Assembly: GCA_004764695.1 (NCBI GenBank)
Contig: SMSO01000034.1
Span: 3,542,501 to 3,606,500, forward strand
Length of the DNA stretch: 64,000 nt
Direction: 5' to 3'
Source: Schizochytrium sp. TIO01
Taxonomy: Eukaryota > Sar > Bigyra > Thraustochytrida > Thraustochytriidae
The position numbers and the translations under genes are program-made. The notes below the pieces were generated by a model that was given only the letters and a program-made list of their open reading frames with translations, made no database searches and was not told the DNA's origin. Of this stretch, positions 51,487-61,700 are shown piece by piece; position 1 is the stretch's first letter, and every line of letters starts with the position of its first letter.

Positions 51487-51966
51487 CTACCACTCAAAAC
51501 CACTCCATTGAAAATCCCAGGATAACTCCTGGATCGCATTGTTGTCAAGTCCCCACCTAAAATATAGGCTCATGAAGCCACGAGGAATATAATGCACACT
51601 CATCAGAAAGAGATAAGGTATGAATGTATGATGGCCATCCTGAGAGAAACGCCGCAGTACGAAGCCCAGCGGGAAAGCACGGAAGAGAGAAATAGAGAAA
51701 ACGAAAATAAAGCCAAATGAAATGAAGTCAACGCAAGTGCCAGAACAACCTTGCCGAAAGAATGAGAAAGAAATGTCTCTATTGTCTTGAAAAGGAAGGA
51801 TATATAGAAAAGGGAGATGATACCTAGAAGGGAAGAGTGAAAAAGACGCAGTCGAAGAGAGAGGTAGCTTCAAGATGCTCGAGGGGGGATAGTGTGTGAA
51901 GGTATATCTTGAACTGCAAGATGATGCCCCAAATTGAACCAACATGATGCAGCAGTGGGCTCTCAT
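51487..51966 (-). CDS. Doubtful hydrophobic open reading frame
   Basis: From the ATG at 51966 to the stop at 51487 this would encode 159 residues, rich in Phe, Ser and Leu, with a hydrophobic stretch (FISFGFIFVFSISLF) that could cross a membrane and a Trp-rich end. It resembles no family I know. The template is purine-rich on the other strand, which favours long frames rich in Phe and Ser by chance. It lies just downstream of the SR-protein gene on the same strand and may be part of that gene's 3' UTR. Confidence 0.18.
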   Translation of the reverse strand: MRAHCCIMLVQFGASSCSSRYTFTHYPPSSILKLPLSSTASFSLFPSRYHLPFLYILPFQDNRDISFSFFRQGCSGTCVDFISFGFIFVFSISLFRAFPLGFVLRRFSQDGHHTFIPYLFLMSVHYIPRGFMSLYFRWGLDNNAIQELSWDFQWSGFEW

Positions 51967-52239
51967 CAGTTGTAGGCCATAACGCTGACGATAAATGATG
52001 GTAATTCTCAAGATTTATGGCGCCCTGAGAGAAATGGGGAAGAAAGTGTCTTTTAGCATTGCTGTCGTCATATTGCACTCCTTTACGGTGTGAGATAATC
52101 TCGAGGGTTTTGTTTTGCTTTGCGTTGCATTAAAATTATCCCCGCGAGTAAGGGACGTCAAGTATAGCTTCTGTTTAAATGTAGACACATTCGATTCTGC
52201 GACCGAAGAAAAATGTATCCAGGTTCCTTTGCAATTGAT

Positions 52240-53319
52240 TTACTTATCTTCGGTAGCCTTGTCTGCGTGGTCCTTAGGGGGGGAGTCACTGTTACTGTGG
52301 TCAGCAGGGCGGTCTTCGGAACGGTCATCGCGCGTCTCTCCGCGTCGATCATAGCGTTCCTCGCGTCTGTCATCGCGCCTGTCGCGGTCGTCCCTACGGT
52401 CTCTCTCGTCCCTGCGATCCTCACGCCTGTCGTCGCGCCTGTCGCGGTCATCCCTACGACCTCTGTCGTCACGCCGGTCTCTGTCATCGCGGTCATATCT
52501 GTCTCTGCGATCACGGTCATCCCTACGGTCGCGCCTTCTGTCGCGTCTCGGGCTGTGAGATCTCGACCGCGACCGCGAAGGCGATCTTCTGTACCTCGGG
52601 GAGGGGCTTCTCGACGGACTTCTCGAGTAGGACCGGCGTCTTGGCGAGCGAGATCTGCGCCTCGGCGAGCGCGAGCGCGAGCGAGAACGAGATCTGCTGT
52701 GCCTCTTGGGAGACCGAGATCTTGACCTCGAACTGCGTCCCCGCGGGGAACCTCCACGGCGCCTGCCTCTCATGCGGGACTCCTCGTCCACGCGGATGTG
52801 GTAATTACCCATGGAGTAGCCCTCAAGTTCGTCCAAGGCGCGCTCCATATCGTCCCGGTTCGAGTACTCAATGAGACCAGTTCCATCACGCTCCACCTTG
52901 GTGAAGTTCACGTCTCCGGCCTTCCTGGCAACGTCCTTCAGGTCCTGCCACGAAGCCCGCGGGGGGAGGTTGGTCACCACGAGGCGGAATTCGGTGCGCC
53001 GGGAGCCAGGGCCATCCCCGGAGCGAGCGCCGCGGGGTGCACGCTCGCTAGGGGGAGGACCGCGCTCACGAGGACCGCCACGATTGGTGGAGACCTCAAC
53101 CTTGAGGCGACGGCCAAGGTACTCGCTGCCGTCGCACGCACGAATGGCAGCATCAGCGTCTTCCGGTACCATGGTGACAAAACCGAAGCCACCAGGGTGA
53201 CGGGCGAGCCACACACCGGTCACACGGCCGTGCTTTCCAAAGTACTCTTCGAGGTCATTCTCACGAGCGTCGTAGGAAAGGTTTCCCACGTAGATCTTCG
53301 TGCCTTCAGGAGCAGACAT
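52240..53319 (-). CDS. SR-family splicing factor, SRSF1-like, with RS and RD tails
   Basis: Nuclear pre-mRNA splicing regulator of 359 residues. RRM1 at about 7-78 has RNP2 KIYVGNLS and RNP1-like GGFGFVTM. A Gly/Arg/Pro-rich hinge follows. RRM2 at about 110-180 is the SRSF1-type pseudo-RRM, marked by SWQDLKDVARKAGDV, the invariant SWQDLKD heptapeptide. An RS domain of about 75 residues (RSRSRSRSP, SPRRRSRSP) comes next, target of SR-protein kinases. It then changes into about 90 residues of RD/RRDDRDRR repeats, a mixed-charge tail, ending SDSPPKDHADKATEDK. The ATG at 53319 is well placed, and a (CT)10 tract lies 230 bases upstream. An SR protein in an otherwise intron-poor window implies that splicing matters elsewhere in this genome. 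Confidence 0.94.
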   Translation of the reverse strand: MSAPEGTKIYVGNLSYDARENDLEEYFGKHGRVTGVWLARHPGGFGFVTMVPEDADAAIRACDGSEYLGRRLKVEVSTNRGGPRERGPPPSERAPRGARSGDGPGSRRTEFRLVVTNLPPRASWQDLKDVARKAGDVNFTKVERDGTGLIEYSNRDDMERALDELEGYSMGNYHIRVDEESRMRGRRRGGSPRGRSSRSRSRSPKRHSRSRSRSRSRSPRRRSRSPRRRSYSRSPSRSPSPRYRRSPSRSRSRSHSPRRDRRRDRRDDRDRRDRYDRDDRDRRDDRGRRDDRDRRDDRREDRRDERDRRDDRDRRDDRREERYDRRGETRDDRSEDRPADHSNSDSPPKDHADKATEDK

Positions 53320-54447
53320 GGTATGTATGTGCTTCTTGGACGGACGGCTTCAAAGTCGTCGGCCGTTCGAAGCTCCAGCCAATTTAATCCAACCAACCAG
53401 CGGTTCTTCGTGGATCCCTCGCCGCAACGGCTGGCCGCTACGGGTGATCCGGAGGATCAGGCTCCGGTACGCTACACTTCCACGCAGGCGGGCGTGGGCG
53501 CAAGCGGCGGTCTTGTCTCGCGCAGTCGTCGCGAGGCTGATTTGCTTCGCTCTCTCTCTCTCTCTCTCTTTGGCTGTTGCTTCGATAGATAATCTGCCTT
53601 CGGTTGCTCCTATGCAGCCTCCTAAGCTTTACCCATAGCAGTATTCCCTCTAGGATGAGGTGGCGCTAGGGCTTCACCTACCGAAAACAGTAGGGGTGCG
53701 ACTAGCGAAATAACGAGAGAAAATCGATACTTGTAGACCGAGAAGCCTGAGGCCTCATCTGCGACAGGCCTGGCGAGAGGCTGGCCGGTGCGTGCGACCT
53801 GCTGCTGCTGCATGCGCCCGGAACGAACCTCTTGGGCTTGATTGAAGCGCCGCGAGGTCTGGGGCCGGCCGAGCTTGGCGCAAGACCGCTGCTGCTATGG
53901 GAAATCAGAGGCTGGCAGTAGGTCCCGAAATCCAGGACATGGACAAAGGTCTGCGGGGGTTAGTCCACGTAGCGCTGATAAGGGCACGATGACTTGCTTG
54001 CTTACTTCTAAGAATGCCACTGTGACGAAAGCAGAAGAAGCCAGGCTCTTGCTTGAGTTGGATTGGAAGGGGGGCAAGTGCAGGGCGGGAGAAAGAAACT
54101 GCTTTGTGTACCGGGTCACTTCACTTCACTCACTCAAGATTGCCCGTTATTGTAAAAGGGTCACAGACAGCTCAGTTTCACAAGCTTGAAGAACCCTGGG
54201 AAAGCGAGCCTTTGTTATAGTTTACAGAGGCGACTAGATGTAAAGGAAAGGAAGTGGACCCAGAGGCAGAAAGCTTGAAGAGTACAATGCAGACCGTGAC
54301 TCGTCGACACAAGTCATTAGTGGGGGTAGTCTCGTAGTCTCGCACAAAGCTGTAAAGTTGGAATTAACAGGACTCTAGAGCAGTATTTGGCTGAAAATTT
54401 AATCAACAGACCCAGCAAAGTTCAGACTATCCGAAAGGTCAAACTAA
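53320..54447. other. Upstream region of the SR-protein gene
   Basis: The GC-rich first 600 bases look like a promoter and leader of the minus-strand SR gene and include the (CT)10 tract. A 115-codon plus-strand frame at 53842-54189 has an ATG but no recognisable product. No other gene supported. Confidence 0.4.
53550..53569. repeat. (CT)10 microsatellite
   Basis: Ten CT units, read as (AG)10 on the strand of the SR-protein gene, about 230 bases before its ATG. It is probably in the promoter or 5' UTR. Confidence 0.9.
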
Positions 54448-54810
54448 TTACAGGCGAAGTATTTTGCGTAGCTTGCGACGTATCATACCTGCCAGAAAAG
54501 GGGTTTCTTTGTCATTTCTATTTTGATCGAAGTACTCTCTATTGCAATTGAACTTCATCTCGTCTGAACGTTGCAACGATGACAACAATAATACCAAGAA
54601 GCGTTCTAGGCTGCACAGGCCGCTGTACCTTTTACAATAAGACTCAACCACCTGCCATGTTATTAACTGCAAGTCATGTGCTAGTATGAGGACAGAGCGA
54701 AACCTGTTTGTCCTTTCGTCAAGAATCCTTATAGCTAGCAGTCTCTGGGACTTGAGGAAAGACCCGACGCAACATATACGAACCATGTTCTGCGGGTCAC
54801 TCTCTCGCAT
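54448..54810 (-). CDS. Doubtful small open reading frame
   Basis: An ATG-initiated frame of 120 residues with mixed composition (MRESDPQNMVRICCVGSF, later VLILAHDLQLITWQVV). No family is recognised, no promoter is evident, and a frame of this length can occur by chance. Listed for completeness. Confidence 0.18.
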   Translation of the reverse strand: MRESDPQNMVRICCVGSFLKSQRLLAIRILDERTNRFRSVLILAHDLQLITWQVVESYCKRYSGLCSLERFLVLLLSSLQRSDEMKFNCNREYFDQNRNDKETPFLAGMIRRKLRKILRL

Positions 54811-55885
54811 CCTTTCTTCTTTTAACAGCCACTGATATTCACTGGCCTGTACACGACGTAATGCTTCACTGCCTATGTTTATGCTTCTGCATTAACTTCC
54901 CTTCCATCTAATCTGAATTCATCTAAAACTTATGAGCTCGAGCGAATTGGAGGATCTCACGGAATTTTCCCAGGGTCACGGTCGACCCACACTCGTTTAG
55001 GTTCTTACAGTTCTGCCTATCAAATGGGATAAGTACTACCACCTACTAGCTTTGCACTACGTGAGTACAACCATGCGTCAAAAAGCGAGATTACTACTTT
55101 GAAAAATCAAGCAGAATTCGATTGGAGGACCTAACCTCGGTCAATGCACAGGCGCTTCAATGGCGATCTTTGGCATACCATAGTATCTGCGACGACTCCG
55201 TTTGCTGCAACCTGGGAGGAAGAAGACGAGAAGCTGCTTTCTAAGATGCCGAAGTAAAAGGAATGGGATTCAGAACCAGGGCTTTTGTTTCACATGAGAA
55301 GAATTGCTGATTGCTTATGATGATTTAGGTGGAGGATAATGTAATGTCAAGCTTCTGTACAGATTTCATTGCCACTCTAGCTCATCACCCACCTTCCTCT
55401 GACGCAAACAGGGCAGTCTGGGACTAAGTTCGCTTTGGAGAAGGTGTCCACCAAGGACTACTACCACAGGATGGGGGTCTGCACGTGCGGCTAGAAACAA
55501 GTGCCCACCCCCCCCCCCCCCCCTCCCTCTTTAAAAGACAAGCTGAACGAGTTCCTTTGGTCTTCTCTTTAGGTTTCGCAAACATGGAGAACTAATAAGT
55601 GATAGATTCCCTACTTGGTCCTCAATGGTAATGTCAGTCGTCGCAGGTACTAAATTTAGTAGTGGCACGGTATGTACGTGTACCTACCTTCAAAATCTCT
55701 GAAAACTCTGGATCTTGAGACTGGTAGTAGATCGACTTTTAAGATCAGCAAACCCATTTCTCGAGCTTTCTTGTGCAGAGGAGGAGCTCGTTGCAGCGGT
55801 CAGGCACGAGTGCAAAGCACGTTAGGAAAGGAGAAATACGCCTTGAGAGTTGCAGCTTCGGAGAAGGAGTGAAGATAAATCCCGG
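54811..55885. other. Intergenic region with a poly(C) run
   Basis: About 1.07 kb without a gene. GGTA/TACC-type motifs near 55032-55050 and 55671-55690, and a C16 run at 55508-55523. Confidence 0.45.
55508..55523. repeat. Poly(C) run, 16 bases
   Basis: Sixteen uninterrupted C followed by TCCCTCT. Such runs are prone to length error in sequencing and to slippage in the cell. Confidence 0.9.
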
Positions 55886-56544
55886 ATGGACAACTCGGAG
55901 GCAAGGGGCAACAGTGCTGAGAAGCATGTCAAGAACGAACCTACGGAGGCTGGCACAGAATACGAATCCAAAGAAGAAGCTAAAGACGATGCATTAGTAG
56001 GAGAGCTTGAGGCAAGACTTCTGTCGATGGAACTCAAAGATGAAGTGCATACAATCGACAAGTCAAACTTCGATCACTTTGACGAAATTAAAGAGCCATG
56101 TTACATGCATATTGATATTCGAAGGCTCCCAGGCGCATCCACGAAAATTTCGAGTTACATTGGCAAAAAGCTATTGCGAAAGTTTCTAGGCTTTAGAAAT
56201 AGAAGAGTTCACGTCCGCTGGCTTCTAGAGCTGCAGCCTTTTAACTTCGAATTGTTGAAACTTTCCCCCTTTCCAACTTTTCTATGGGGCCTCGGAATAT
56301 GATATACGTGCGCGAGCAAACTGGTTTCTCTTCGGATGGGAATTATGAATGCATTCATGTGGACCATTTCCCACGAGAATTTATGAGAGAACTACACCGT
56401 GAGCTTACACAGGAGGCGATAATATTAGATTCAGATATGCGCGGCTACGTGAAGTTCACCTTCATTTATAACAATTCTCACAGATTTTTTCACATGCCAG
56501 TAAATGCAACTTTCGAAGAAGTGGAGCAGGAGGTTTCCCGCTAG
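55886..56544 (+). CDS. Unknown small protein, split by one frameshift
   Basis: Two overlapping frames seem to be one gene. The first runs from ATG 55886 (acidic start MDNSEARGN, then CYMHIDIRRLPGAS and GKKLLRKFLGFRNRR) and stops at 56302. The second is open from 56245 to 56544 and encodes IYVREQTGFSSDGNYECIHV and later DMRGYVKFTFIYNN, ending at TAG. The two join naturally if one G is missing from GGGG at 56286-56289, giving about 219 residues. The overlap, the similar composition and the absence of any other partner support this. I do not recognise the family; no signal peptide or membrane segment is seen. Alternatives are a recent pseudogene or two unrelated short frames. Confidence 0.45.
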
Positions 56545-58450
56545 GCAGACTTTCTTCAACTACCGTTCTCATGAGAAACGTAGAGAGTTCGATTAAGCAT
56601 ATCAATGCCGTGACAACTCCAAGGGTCTTGGTTGCTCTTTGCTTCTTCTGCATCTAAAAGGACGCGAAGCATCTTTGTCTACTCGCTGTGCAAGCTCCGG
56701 ATATATAAAAGAAAAACCAGTCTGAAGAAAAAGAAAAAACTACAAAATGCAAAATACAAAAAAAATATCAACCGACTACTACTTCTTTCGAATATAAAAA
56801 CAACTACCTATGATAGATAGACTTCACGTAGGTTACTCTGGCTATGTGACACGACAGCGATAAACAGGGGAGTTGTTCTGGAGGAGATGCTGACGAAGCT
56901 GTCTGATCTCACTTCCCTTTTATTGAGGCTGCCAAAGAATATTTCTCTTCATTAGTCTATGGAGACACACATTCTCAAGCTGTCCTACCAGTCCTGAGAC
57001 AAAGAAATTTGAAACGACACATCTCGTGTCGTGGAGCCGTCGCCCGTGCTGCGGAGTGCAAGCAAGGTACACAGGCGTTGAGATACAAGCAAGGAAGCAG
57101 ATTGAGCCTGTCAATAGACGTTATATCGGTGAAAGCCCGGAAGACGTTGGCTTCGAAATTACAGTTTTAAAAAATGAGAACGGAACCTACTCTTGCTGGA
57201 TCTGACTACTCTATGAAGTCGAGACAGTCAACAATCACGTACCAAGAGTGACTCAGGTTTGAATTTCTAACAAAGAATAACCAATATTTTTTTTTCGTTT
57301 TGAAACATAGCACCGGGACAGGCGTTAGTCGAAACTCTGGAAACGTCACTCCGAATTCGAGCGAAGGTTTAACAAGGCTTTCAATCCCTTGGCCACGTCA
57401 AGACGATGTGGAGCGAAGAGAGCTTGATAGAGTGATTAGCTAATGCAGAGCGCACTCAAACGGAGAGGTAAGTAGACTTGTCATACGAAACAGACTTGAG
57501 CGACCAATCACAGAAACTCCCAAATTTCTTAATTTTTAATATCAAATCAACCTTCAGTGTACTGCAATTCTAAAAATTCTCATAACAAAGACGATGACAG
57601 AGCTAAGGGGAATATACACTTCTCTAAACCCTACCTGTTGCTGCGACTATAAATAAATTCCATAAAGGTATCAAACAAAAGAAAGAATTCATCAACAAAT
57701 CTACAGGTACCTGGCGTGGTGATATTCACTATGATAAATACAAACATTACAAAACGTAGTTTACAACTCCTATTGAACTCAACAGTAGCAGATGCAGACT
57801 ATACACTTGTAGATCTATCGACAAATAGTGCTGTTCCTCTCAGTCAAACGAGATTCAAAGCTCAAAGTTATGCTCCTTGTTCCTTTGATATTAACCCCAA
57901 GTCGTTCATTAATTTGACACAGCTTCATTCAGCACTTTGATAAACCCAACACTACCATCACCAACACTACAGAGGCCCCGATCACCAAATTCAATTTCTG
58001 TACTTATAAATTTGTCGTAAAGGCTGTACTGCACCAAGTCGAGTGTCATTAATCCAAGCGCTTTCGGGATGCTCGTCATCATGAAATACAATCACTTTCA
58101 ATTTGTATATTTTAAATATCCCAACGTCACAACAACAAGTGAAACAAGAAACAAGAAATATTTGGTAAACCCGTAATGTCTTTGAAATAAGAAACCTAAA
58201 TTTGTTTATGACAATTAATTCTTTTGCAAACCTATAAACCTCAATTTTTAAAACTGAAACCAGCCCCGATTGCAGAGGAAGGAATCCAATTTGCAGCAGT
58301 CGCACATACCACGGTAAAGCAGGTAGAAAAAAACCACTGCCAGCATACGGCATGCGCAGCTTGGTAGGAAGCAAGTGCATGTTAGTACAGTCTTCAAGTC
58401 TAGCATTGTGAATGGAAGAAAATCACATTCATTCATGATCAATCAATGAT

Positions 58451-58457
58451 TATAAAA
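58451..58457 (+). promoter_or_regulatory. Candidate TATA box of the PHTF-like gene
   Basis: TATAAAA followed by a pyrimidine-rich stretch (TTTTCTTTTC), about 310 bases before the ATG at 58770. By eye only. Confidence 0.25.
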
Positions 58458-58540
58458 GCCTTTTCTTTTCTTTCTTTTCTTCTCCTTGTTCACCTGCTTT
58501 TCCGATACCTTAGGAGACTAAAAGGAAACGTAAAGAGGAA

Positions 58541-58568
58541 ATGAATGAATGAATGAATGAATGAATGA
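58541..58568. repeat. (ATGA)7 microsatellite
   Basis: Seven pure ATGA units about 200 bases before the PHTF-like ATG, probably in its leader. Each unit contains an ATG followed by a TGA overlap, so if transcribed it would present several minimal upstream ATGs. Confidence 0.92.
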
Positions 58569-58769
58569 ACGATTAATTCAAAAGAGCCACAACGGAGAAG
58601 CACAACCAGAGCTGCAATCGAGCCTCAAGACCTCTGGAGCGCGTCTCTGCATCCAATATTGCCGCGCGGGAGGTGTGTCGCTTGCCTTTGGGTAAGGCGT
58701 TGCGTGGAAGCTATCCTCTTCACGAGGCGGAGGACTGGGTAAGATCGCGGTCATTACCGCGGCGGCGCC

Positions 58770-61700
58770 ATGGAGGGCTCGCACGCTGCAGGAGAAGCAG
58801 GACCAGAGCTGTACCCGCAAGAACTCCGCGTGCGCGCAGGTCTTGGTGTAGACGTTGCGGCATCACTTGCAGACGTTATCGCGGAGCCGAACGAAAGCCC
58901 AGCGCAGACTCCCACTGGTGTCTCCGGGCTTGCGGGACGCCAGGACCACGAAACTGAAAAACAGTCGCCAAACCAAAACCAACACCATGAAAGCCGCGAC
59001 AAGTTCGACGAAGGTCATTTCCAAGATAGCAATAATTATCACCAAAGACAGCTGCTTCAGCAAGGGCATTCACATTTTCAGAACTTTCGCAGCCTCGAGG
59101 AGAATGATGCCTTCGAATCAGCCTCTGATGTGTCAGGGTATAGGGTTCGCTCGGCGTCGCAGGAGATCAAGCGCGAGGCAGAGCGCATGAAAAAGTCGCA
59201 CAGTATGAGCAGCATTTCGAGATACAATGTTATGCTGACCCCAAGTTTATTTGAGTCAGATGACGAAGAGGATACAAAAAAGGTGGATGGAGATGAGGAC
59301 GTGGAGGATGAGGATCTCAGGGTCTTGGAGAACCCAGGGCATGTGCAATTCCTCGATGAGCCGCTTGTGGCTAGAGTGAACTCGGTGAATATGTCGGTAG
59401 CATCTCCACCATCGTCACACCACTTACATGGACGCTTTTCAGGGTCCACAAAATCTAGCGAATCCTCACAGGGTAGTCCAAGAGGCTTAATGCGGGACAC
59501 AGAAGCGGAGAGCAATGTAACCCATGAGGACCTTGATCAAGATCAGCCGTACGCCCATGCACGCACAGCTGCTTTGCAAGCAGAGGATCTGGCCATGCCC
59601 CGTGTAGTGTCAGTAGATAGTATAGCAACGAGCTCGTTTGCCGGGAATGGTGTTCCGAGCAGCTCAATGAGTGGAATTAATAGCGATGTAGATAATGACG
59701 TGCACACGCCAGGCGCCGCAAGCCAAGCCTCAAGTGTGATGGATGATACTTCAACAGAAGGAGAGGAGTCTTCCTCGCGTCGCAGCGAAGACAGTCGTCC
59801 GCCACCTTTGATGAGCGCATACATGAACTTTGACAGCAGCCGCTTTCTTCGTGGCGAGCACGCCCGCCAACGATCAAGTCTGGGTAGCCGCTATGGTATT
59901 CAGGGTATTCCAGGTGTCAAGCTGCGGCTTGAAGATGAAGATGATTCCGATTTTGACACAGGCTATGATTCCACTGCAAGCCCACGCTTTACAACTCGTG
60001 GGCAACCAATGCCTACACCTCATGTTCTCGGCGGGCCAGAGATGTTTGATTTTGATGTAATGAAACGTAAAACACGGATGAAAACTAGCAAGAAGCTCGA
60101 CAAACCTAGTGTCCGAAAAGGTCAAATGTGGTTTCTGCGGGTGCTGTTGTTTCCTATCTTTGTATCATTTTGGTCTAGTAAGCTCAAGACTCAGTGGCTC
60201 ATTGTCAGCATTTGCATTTATGTGTCTCAAATGACTGCTACCTTTATGTATTGGACTGGACCCGAGGAACCTTCAGAGGCGACTCGATACGAGATTATTG
60301 CCACTCTGATTATCTTCCTTATTGTGGCATTCATGCTTGGCCACTGCGCTGCCGTAAGTAGCGCAGTAAGCAATGCTCTGAAGAAGGAACGGGAGGATTC
60401 CCCGATGGGTCAGAAGGACCAAACGAAAAAAACTAGCGCAACATATACCAGCCAAAGCTCGTCACGCTCATCCGCTCATGGCTCTGAAAAGGATCACCTT
60501 AGTAGCGATGAAAAGAGCATCCGAGATCGCTTTAGAAAAACCTTCAGCTCCCACCTTTCAGTTGGAAGCGCAAAATACGTTACGGATGGCGATGACTACG
60601 ATGACGAAGAAGATGACTCTATTTCCAGTGATGAAGATGAGAACACTGATTTCGATGATTCCAGTGTTTCACAAGCCCAGAGTCACCGCCATAGCATGGG
60701 TCAACGTTTGCAAAAGCAACTTCCCGAACTGCGTAGACCCATGTCTCAAAAAAGTGTAACCAGTGCGCGTTCTTCTCTTGGCTCAGGGTTGGGCCGCCCT
60801 GGGGCCTTAAGAGGACATCAAAGCTCTTCACTGCGCTCAGTACGCACGAGTCCTGGCGCCATAGCTGGTGCTCGGCCACTCGGTATTGCAGGCACGGGCC
60901 AACGTGTCCGTATCCATCTCGATACAGATTCAAGTGATAACACCTCGCCGCCCTCGCAAGATGATATCTCTTTGAACAACCGGCAGTTGCCAAGCCCTCC
61001 GAATCGCCCGCAGTTTGTGCCTCTCGGGGATAGTATGCGATTTCGGGGCCAAATGCTCTCCAAAACTTCGTCTGTGCGCAGCTTGTTGTGGTCTACTACG
61101 GGTCCGCCTCAGGAGAGCACTTTGTCTGTTACGGAGATGCGCAACCGCATTTACACGCGTATCAGTATGAGTAAGCCAAACCTTACATACGTGCGTTTTG
61201 CTGATATGTCGGCACTCTTTCTACCTATCATTCCGATGATTTTTCGAGTTGCCAAGAGTTTTTTGCCAGTTGTTTGCTGGTTTGCGGAGCAACCAGAAAG
61301 CCAATCTTTTATGTCATTCGCTGGTTTTGACGAACTCTTGCGTTCTGCTGTTTGTGTGCCCGTTTTTGGCAACGAAACTGGTGAGGTTTCACTTGTGGAT
61401 ACATACGCTGAAGGCCGTGGCCTCAATGTTAGTGTTGATCCTCTGGTGTGTTACCTTGCAGATCAGGAACGATGCGAGCATACTCTTGTTGAAGCCATCT
61501 TCGAAGCCTTGCGAAGGGAGTACAATTTCCATGCAAGCTTCATTGCTCTGTCAAGCATGGTGACATCCGTGTTCCTGCTTGCAATCTTTTTCCAGTTTGT
61601 GGTTATTGCAGAGGAGTCTTTTCGGCGCCGTTTGTTGTACGCGAAATACTTTGGCATGCTGACATCTTCTCGACGAGCTCAAAAGGCTCGGCTTCCGCAT

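Larger units (their letters stand above)
56545..58769. other. Intergenic region before the PHTF-like gene
   Basis: About 2.2 kb, AT-rich, no supported gene. It includes an A-rich tract near 56,730-56,765 and the (ATGA)7 repeat. Minus-strand frames of 129 and 64 codons around 57,991-58,442 have no recognisable product. Confidence 0.45.

Noticed and set aside
52158-52757. Arg/Thr-rich frames overlapping the SR-protein tail on both strands
   Set aside because: Alternate readings of the RS/RD repeats of the real gene.
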